Shown one piece after another: positions 6,143 to 9,334 of a DNA stretch of 9,334 bases. Position 1 is the stretch's first letter. Every line of letters starts with the position of its first letter. The notes under the pieces are model-generated. The model was given only the letters and a program-made list of their open reading frames with translations. It did no database searches and was not told the origin of the DNA. The translations under genes and the position numbers were made by a program. Source of the DNA: Candidatus Planktophila limnetica (lineage in GTDB: Bacteria > Actinomycetota > Actinomycetes > Nanopelagicales > Nanopelagicaceae); contig JAPOHK010000023.1 of assembly GCA_029979485.1 (NCBI GenBank), forward strand, positions 1 through 9,334. The letters are read 5' to 3'.

Positions 6143-8185
6143 ATGGCGCAAGCAAAGAAACCAAATCCAATCAAATTGCCTAAAAAGCAATCTAAACCTG
6201 GACCAAAGAAACAGTTGACTCGTTCGCAACGAATTCTTCGTGGGCCACTCTTTTGGATTATTGCTGCAATTGTTGCCGTTACTATTTTTGGTCAAATAAC
6301 AAATGCCGGAAATCAATACACGCAGATTAAAACTTCGCAGGCACTTGATGCGATCTCTAAATCAGATGTTGAATCAGCAGTTTTAATTGATAAAGAACAG
6401 AAGATTCGCCTCGAATTAAAATCAGGCAAAACAATCAATGGCTCGAGCAAAGTTGTTGCCTCTTACGTTGTTCGTCAAGAACCAACTGTTATTGATGCGC
6501 TAACTGGCAATCCTCCTGCAAAAGGTTGGACAGTTGAGGTTCCGAAGCAATCACTATTCGTAACATTCTTATTTTCCTTCGCTCCAATTTTATTAATCGG
6601 TCTGCTCTTCTTCTTCATGATGAGCCAGGCACAAGGTGGCGGCAAAGTATTTTCATTTGGTCGCTCTCGTGCGAAGTTACAAAATCCTGATGTTCCACAA
6701 ACTACCTTTGCCGATGTTGCAGGTGCGGATGAAGCAATTGCAGAGCTTCGAGAGATTAAAGATTTCTTAGCTAATCCACCAAAGTACGCAGCCATTGGCG
6801 CAAAGATTCCAAAGGGCGTTTTGTTGTACGGCCCTCCAGGAACAGGAAAGACACTTCTTGCTCGCGCTGTTGCGGGAGAAGCAGGCGTTCCTTTTTACTC
6901 AATTTCCGGTTCTGACTTTGTTGAAATGTTTGTTGGTGTGGGTGCTGCTCGTGTTCGCGACCTATTTGCTCAAGCAAAACTTCATGCACCAGCAATTGTT
7001 TTCGTAGATGAAATTGACGCCGTCGGTCGCCAACGTGGTGCCGGTATGGGTGGCGGACATGATGAGCGCGAACAAACTCTTAACCAATTACTAGTTGAAA
7101 TGGATGGCTTTGAAGCAAATGGTTCAGTCATTCTAATTGCTGCAACAAACCGCCCAGATGTTTTAGATCCAGCGTTATTGCGTCCAGGACGTTTTGATCG
7201 CCAGATTGCAGTTGATCGTCCCGACTTAAAGGGTCGCGAAGAAATTCTTAAGGTGCATGCAAAGGGCAAGCCACTTGGTAAAGATGTAGAACTTGTTTCA
7301 TATGCACGTCGTACTCCAGGATTTACTGGCGCAGATCTTGCAAATGTTCTTAATGAAGCAGCACTTTTAACCGCGCGCGAAGAGAAGAAAGTAATTTCGC
7401 ACACAGAACTAGATGAAGCTATTGATCGCGTTATGGCTGGTCCACAACGCAAATCTCGCATCATGTCTGATGATGAACGTCGTGTTACTGCCTATCATGA
7501 AGCTGGTCACGCACTTGTTGCATACGCGTTGCCACATACAGATCCTGTTCACAAGATTACGATTATGCCTCGTGGTCGAGCCCTTGGTTACACAATGGTC
7601 TTGCCAGATGATGACAAGTACTCAACAACTCGTAATCAATTACTCGATCAATTGGCGTACTCACTTGGTGGTAGCGCGGCTGAAGAGTTAATTTTCCACG
7701 ATCCATCAACTGGTGCGTCTAATGACATTGAAAAAGCGACAGCACTTGCTCGCGCAATGGTTACTCAATACGGAATGACTGAAGCTATCGGGGCAATCAA
7801 GTTAGGCGTGGATTCATCACAACCATTTATGGGTCGCGATTTTGGACATCAACGCGATTACTCAGAAAGCGTTGCTGCAGTTGTTGATGCCGAAATCCGC
7901 AAACTCATTGAGAACGCACACCTAGAAGCCTATGAATTACTGGTTGAAAACCGTGCAACTCTTGATGCAATGGTCTTGGCACTTCTTGAAAAAGAAACAC
8001 TCAACAAAGAAGAGATTACAAAGATATTTAAGAAGATTAAGAAGCGCGAGAACCGTCCAGCATGGACTGGTTCAGCGCTGCGTATTCCTTCTCGCGTTCC
8101 ACCTGTAGATGTACCTGCACGAATCGAAAGTACACCTGAAGAAGTTAAGAAGCGCACCACTCGTTCGAAGAAAAGCGAAGAATGA
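6143..8185 (+). CDS. ftsH: ATP-dependent zinc metalloprotease FtsH
   Basis: A 680-residue membrane-anchored AAA+ protease that forms hexamers and degrades damaged or unassembled membrane proteins and some regulators. A basic, proline/lysine-rich tail (1–33) precedes membrane span 1 (about 34–51). An external domain (about 55–135), span 2 (about 138–160) and a Gly-rich linker follow. The AAA domain has Walker A GPPGTGKT (230–237), Walker B VFVDEID (286–292) and the second region of homology ending in LLRPGRFDR. The protease domain has HEAGH (His452, His456, with catalytic Glu453), and Asp528 is the likely third zinc ligand, 76 residues after the first His as expected for the family. A charged tail (about 630–680) is typical of actinobacterial versions. 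The start has AGGAG eight bases upstream. The stop overlaps folE by four bases (ATGA), so the protease and the folate genes are coupled. Confidence 0.97.
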   Translation: MAQAKKPNPIKLPKKQSKPGPKKQLTRSQRILRGPLFWIIAAIVAVTIFGQITNAGNQYTQIKTSQALDAISKSDVESAVLIDKEQKIRLELKSGKTINGSSKVVASYVVRQEPTVIDALTGNPPAKGWTVEVPKQSLFVTFLFSFAPILLIGLLFFFMMSQAQGGGKVFSFGRSRAKLQNPDVPQTTFADVAGADEAIAELREIKDFLANPPKYAAIGAKIPKGVLLYGPPGTGKTLLARAVAGEAGVPFYSISGSDFVEMFVGVGAARVRDLFAQAKLHAPAIVFVDEIDAVGRQRGAGMGGGHDEREQTLNQLLVEMDGFEANGSVILIAATNRPDVLDPALLRPGRFDRQIAVDRPDLKGREEILKVHAKGKPLGKDVELVSYARRTPGFTGADLANVLNEAALLTAREEKKVISHTELDEAIDRVMAGPQRKSRIMSDDERRVTAYHEAGHALVAYALPHTDPVHKITIMPRGRALGYTMVLPDDDKYSTTRNQLLDQLAYSLGGSAAEELIFHDPSTGASNDIEKATALARAMVTQYGMTEAIGAIKLGVDSSQPFMGRDFGHQRDYSESVAAVVDAEIRKLIENAHLEAYELLVENRATLDAMVLALLEKETLNKEEITKIFKKIKKRENRPAWTGSALRIPSRVPPVDVPARIESTPEEVKKRTTRSKKSEE

Positions 8186-8793
8186 GTGACATAAGCCCTG
8201 CATCAATGGGCCCACACGATGGTCGCGCAATTCATGAATACGATCACGAACGCGCAGAGCGTGCAGTAAAAGAGTTATTAATTGCAATCGGTGAAGATCC
8301 AGAACGAGAAGGTTTAAAAGATACGCCTGCTCGCGTTGCACGTGCCTTTAAGGAAAATTTTGCTGGTTTGTGGCAATCACCTGAGGATGTACTTACTACT
8401 ACATTTGATATTGGTCACGAAGAGCTTGTAATCATTCGCGACATCGAAGTGTTTTCACATTGCGAGCATCACCTAACTCCGTTTCATGGTGTTGCACACG
8501 TTGGATATATTCCAAGTGGAAAAATTACAGGTCTTTCTAAAGTTGCTCGCCTCGTTGATTTATTCGCACGTCGCCCACAAGTACAAGAGCGCCTCACATC
8601 CCAAATTGCAGATGCGATGGTTGAAATCTTGGATGCAGCTGGCGTTATTGTGATTATTGATTGCGAACACTTGTGCATGTCAATGCGCGGTGTCAGAAAA
8701 TCAGAAGCACGTACAGTTACAAGCGCTGTGCGTGGAATCTTGCGTGATGCAGCAACTCGCGCCGAAGCAATTAGCTTAATTACAAATCGGTAA
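8182..8793 (+). CDS. folE: GTP cyclohydrolase I
   Basis: A 203-residue enzyme that converts GTP to 7,8-dihydroneopterin triphosphate, the first committed step of tetrahydrofolate synthesis. The zinc site is visible as CEHHL with Cys94 and His97, and the second Cys165 in HLCMSMRGV; their 71-residue spacing equals that of the E. coli Cys110/Cys181 pair. Other conserved blocks are [10 protein letters not shown] (about 49–58), [32 protein letters not shown] and the RKSEARTVT region. All ligands are present, so it is a zinc-dependent type IA enzyme. The ATG overlaps the ftsH stop by four bases and has only a weak purine-rich stretch upstream, suggesting coupling to ftsH translation. The folP gene follows after five bases, consistent with one folate operon. 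Confidence 0.96.
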   Translation: MSDISPASMGPHDGRAIHEYDHERAERAVKELLIAIGEDPEREGLKDTPARVARAFKENFAGLWQSPEDVLTTTFDIGHEELVIIRDIEVFSHCEHHLTPFHGVAHVGYIPSGKITGLSKVARLVDLFARRPQVQERLTSQIADAMVEILDAAGVIVIIDCEHLCMSMRGVRKSEARTVTSAVRGILRDAATRAEAISLITNR

Positions 8794-8798
8794 ATCCC

Positions 8799-9334
8799 AT
8801 GTTGGTCATGGGGATTTTAAATCTCACACCTGATTCATTTGCCGATGGCGGACGCCATAACTCATTTGATGCTGGTGTTGCACGTTGGCTTGAAATGATT
8901 GCCGAAGGCGTAGACATCATCGATATTGGTGGCGAATCAACTAGACCTGGCGCCGATCGCGTCAGCGCAGAAGAAGAGCAAGCGCGTGTATTGCCTGTGA
9001 TTGAAGAGCTTGCCAAACACGGAGTGAAAATCAGCATCGACACAATGCGTGCAGATACTGCTGAAAAAGCAGTGAAGGCAGGCGCTGCAATTATCAACGA
9101 TGTCAGCGGTGGACTATCAGATCCTGCGATGTTTTCAACTGTTAAAAGACTAGGTGTTCCCTACATTCTCATGCACTGGCGCGGAGAGTCAAAAGATATG
9201 AATTCACGCGCCATTTATAAAGATGTTGTCACTGATGTGATTTCAGAGATTAATTCACAGGTAGATGCAGCCCTTGATTCTGGTATAAAAAAATCACAGA
9301 TCATCATTGATCCGGGTTTGGGTTTTGCAAAAGA
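8799..9334 (+). CDS. folP: Dihydropteroate synthase, N-terminal part
   Basis: The frame is open from ATG 8799 to the window end (178 full codons); the C-terminus lies beyond. DHPS joins para-aminobenzoate to 6-hydroxymethyl-dihydropterin pyrophosphate to form dihydropteroate and is the sulfonamide target. Visible motifs are MGILNLTPDSFADGG (first DHPS signature, from residue 4), IDIGGESTRPGA (second signature, loop 2), SIDTMRA, INDVSGG, ILMHWRG and the IIIDPGLGFAK block. The first 178 residues cover about two thirds of a usual DHPS of about 270 residues. An in-frame TAG at 8772–8774 limits the start to after it; ATG 8799 is the first candidate, and ATG 8808, three codons on, is an alternative. 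Neither has a clear ribosome binding site, so translation probably depends on coupling to folE, whose stop is five bases away. It is sequential with FolE in the same pathway. Confidence 0.95.
   Translation, partial: MLVMGILNLTPDSFADGGRHNSFDAGVARWLEMIAEGVDIIDIGGESTRPGADRVSAEEEQARVLPVIEELAKHGVKISIDTMRADTAEKAVKAGAAIINDVSGGLSDPAMFSTVKRLGVPYILMHWRGESKDMNSRAIYKDVVTDVISEINSQVDAALDSGIKKSQIIIDPGLGFAK

Noticed and set aside
6982..7464. Minus-strand open frame of 160 codons opposite the ftsH AAA domain
   Set aside because: It overlaps a highly conserved gene, and its Ser/Arg/Pro-rich translation has no family signature.
8780..9097. Minus-strand open frame of 105 codons over folP
   Set aside because: The plus strand here encodes clear DHPS signatures, so the antisense frame is a shadow.

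Overview
The window looks like core chromosome from a small, streamlined, low-to-mid GC actinobacterium. The gene order tilS–hpt–ftsH–folE–folP is a classic actinobacterial block. The GC content (roughly low-to-mid 40s % by eye), very short intergenic gaps, and genes with a -10-like box six bases before the ATG and no Shine-Dalgarno together suggest a freshwater 'Ca. Nanopelagicales' (acI) type lineage. That taxonomic placement is inference; no marker gene proves it.

Left part (1–3282): the 3' end of ctaB (heme O synthase) runs rightward and overlaps by 19 bp, tail to tail, with metZ (O-succinylhomoserine sulfhydrylase) on the minus strand. A 35-bp divergent spacer separates metZ from a two-gene ABC-2 type exporter operon (ATPase, then permease, sharing one base). 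Each side of the spacer carries a TANNNT-like hexamer exactly six bases from its ATG, as in leaderless promoters.

Middle part (3283–4575): a 90-bp leader with possible hairpins precedes a secreted coiled-coil NlpC/P60 peptidoglycan hydrolase, for which the GTG at 3373 is the best start.

Right part (4573–9334): a probable leaderless promoter overlapping the NlpC/P60 stop codon starts a rightward, probably co-transcribed series. tilS decodes AUA through tRNA-Ile lysidine modification, hpt does purine salvage, ftsH is a membrane AAA+ protease, folE makes the first committed folate intermediate, and folP is dihydropteroate synthase, cut by the window end. Gaps here are 38, 11, -4 and 5 bp.

I found no mobile element, CRISPR array, rRNA or tRNA gene, and no defence cassette. 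The genes are ordinary housekeeping genes, and I do not see a new system. The points worth a second look are the leaderless-promoter pattern (especially the overlapping divergent pair), the short leader of the NlpC/P60 gene, the E-loop ABC ATPase, the GC-rich 3' end of tilS and two variant residues or extensions.
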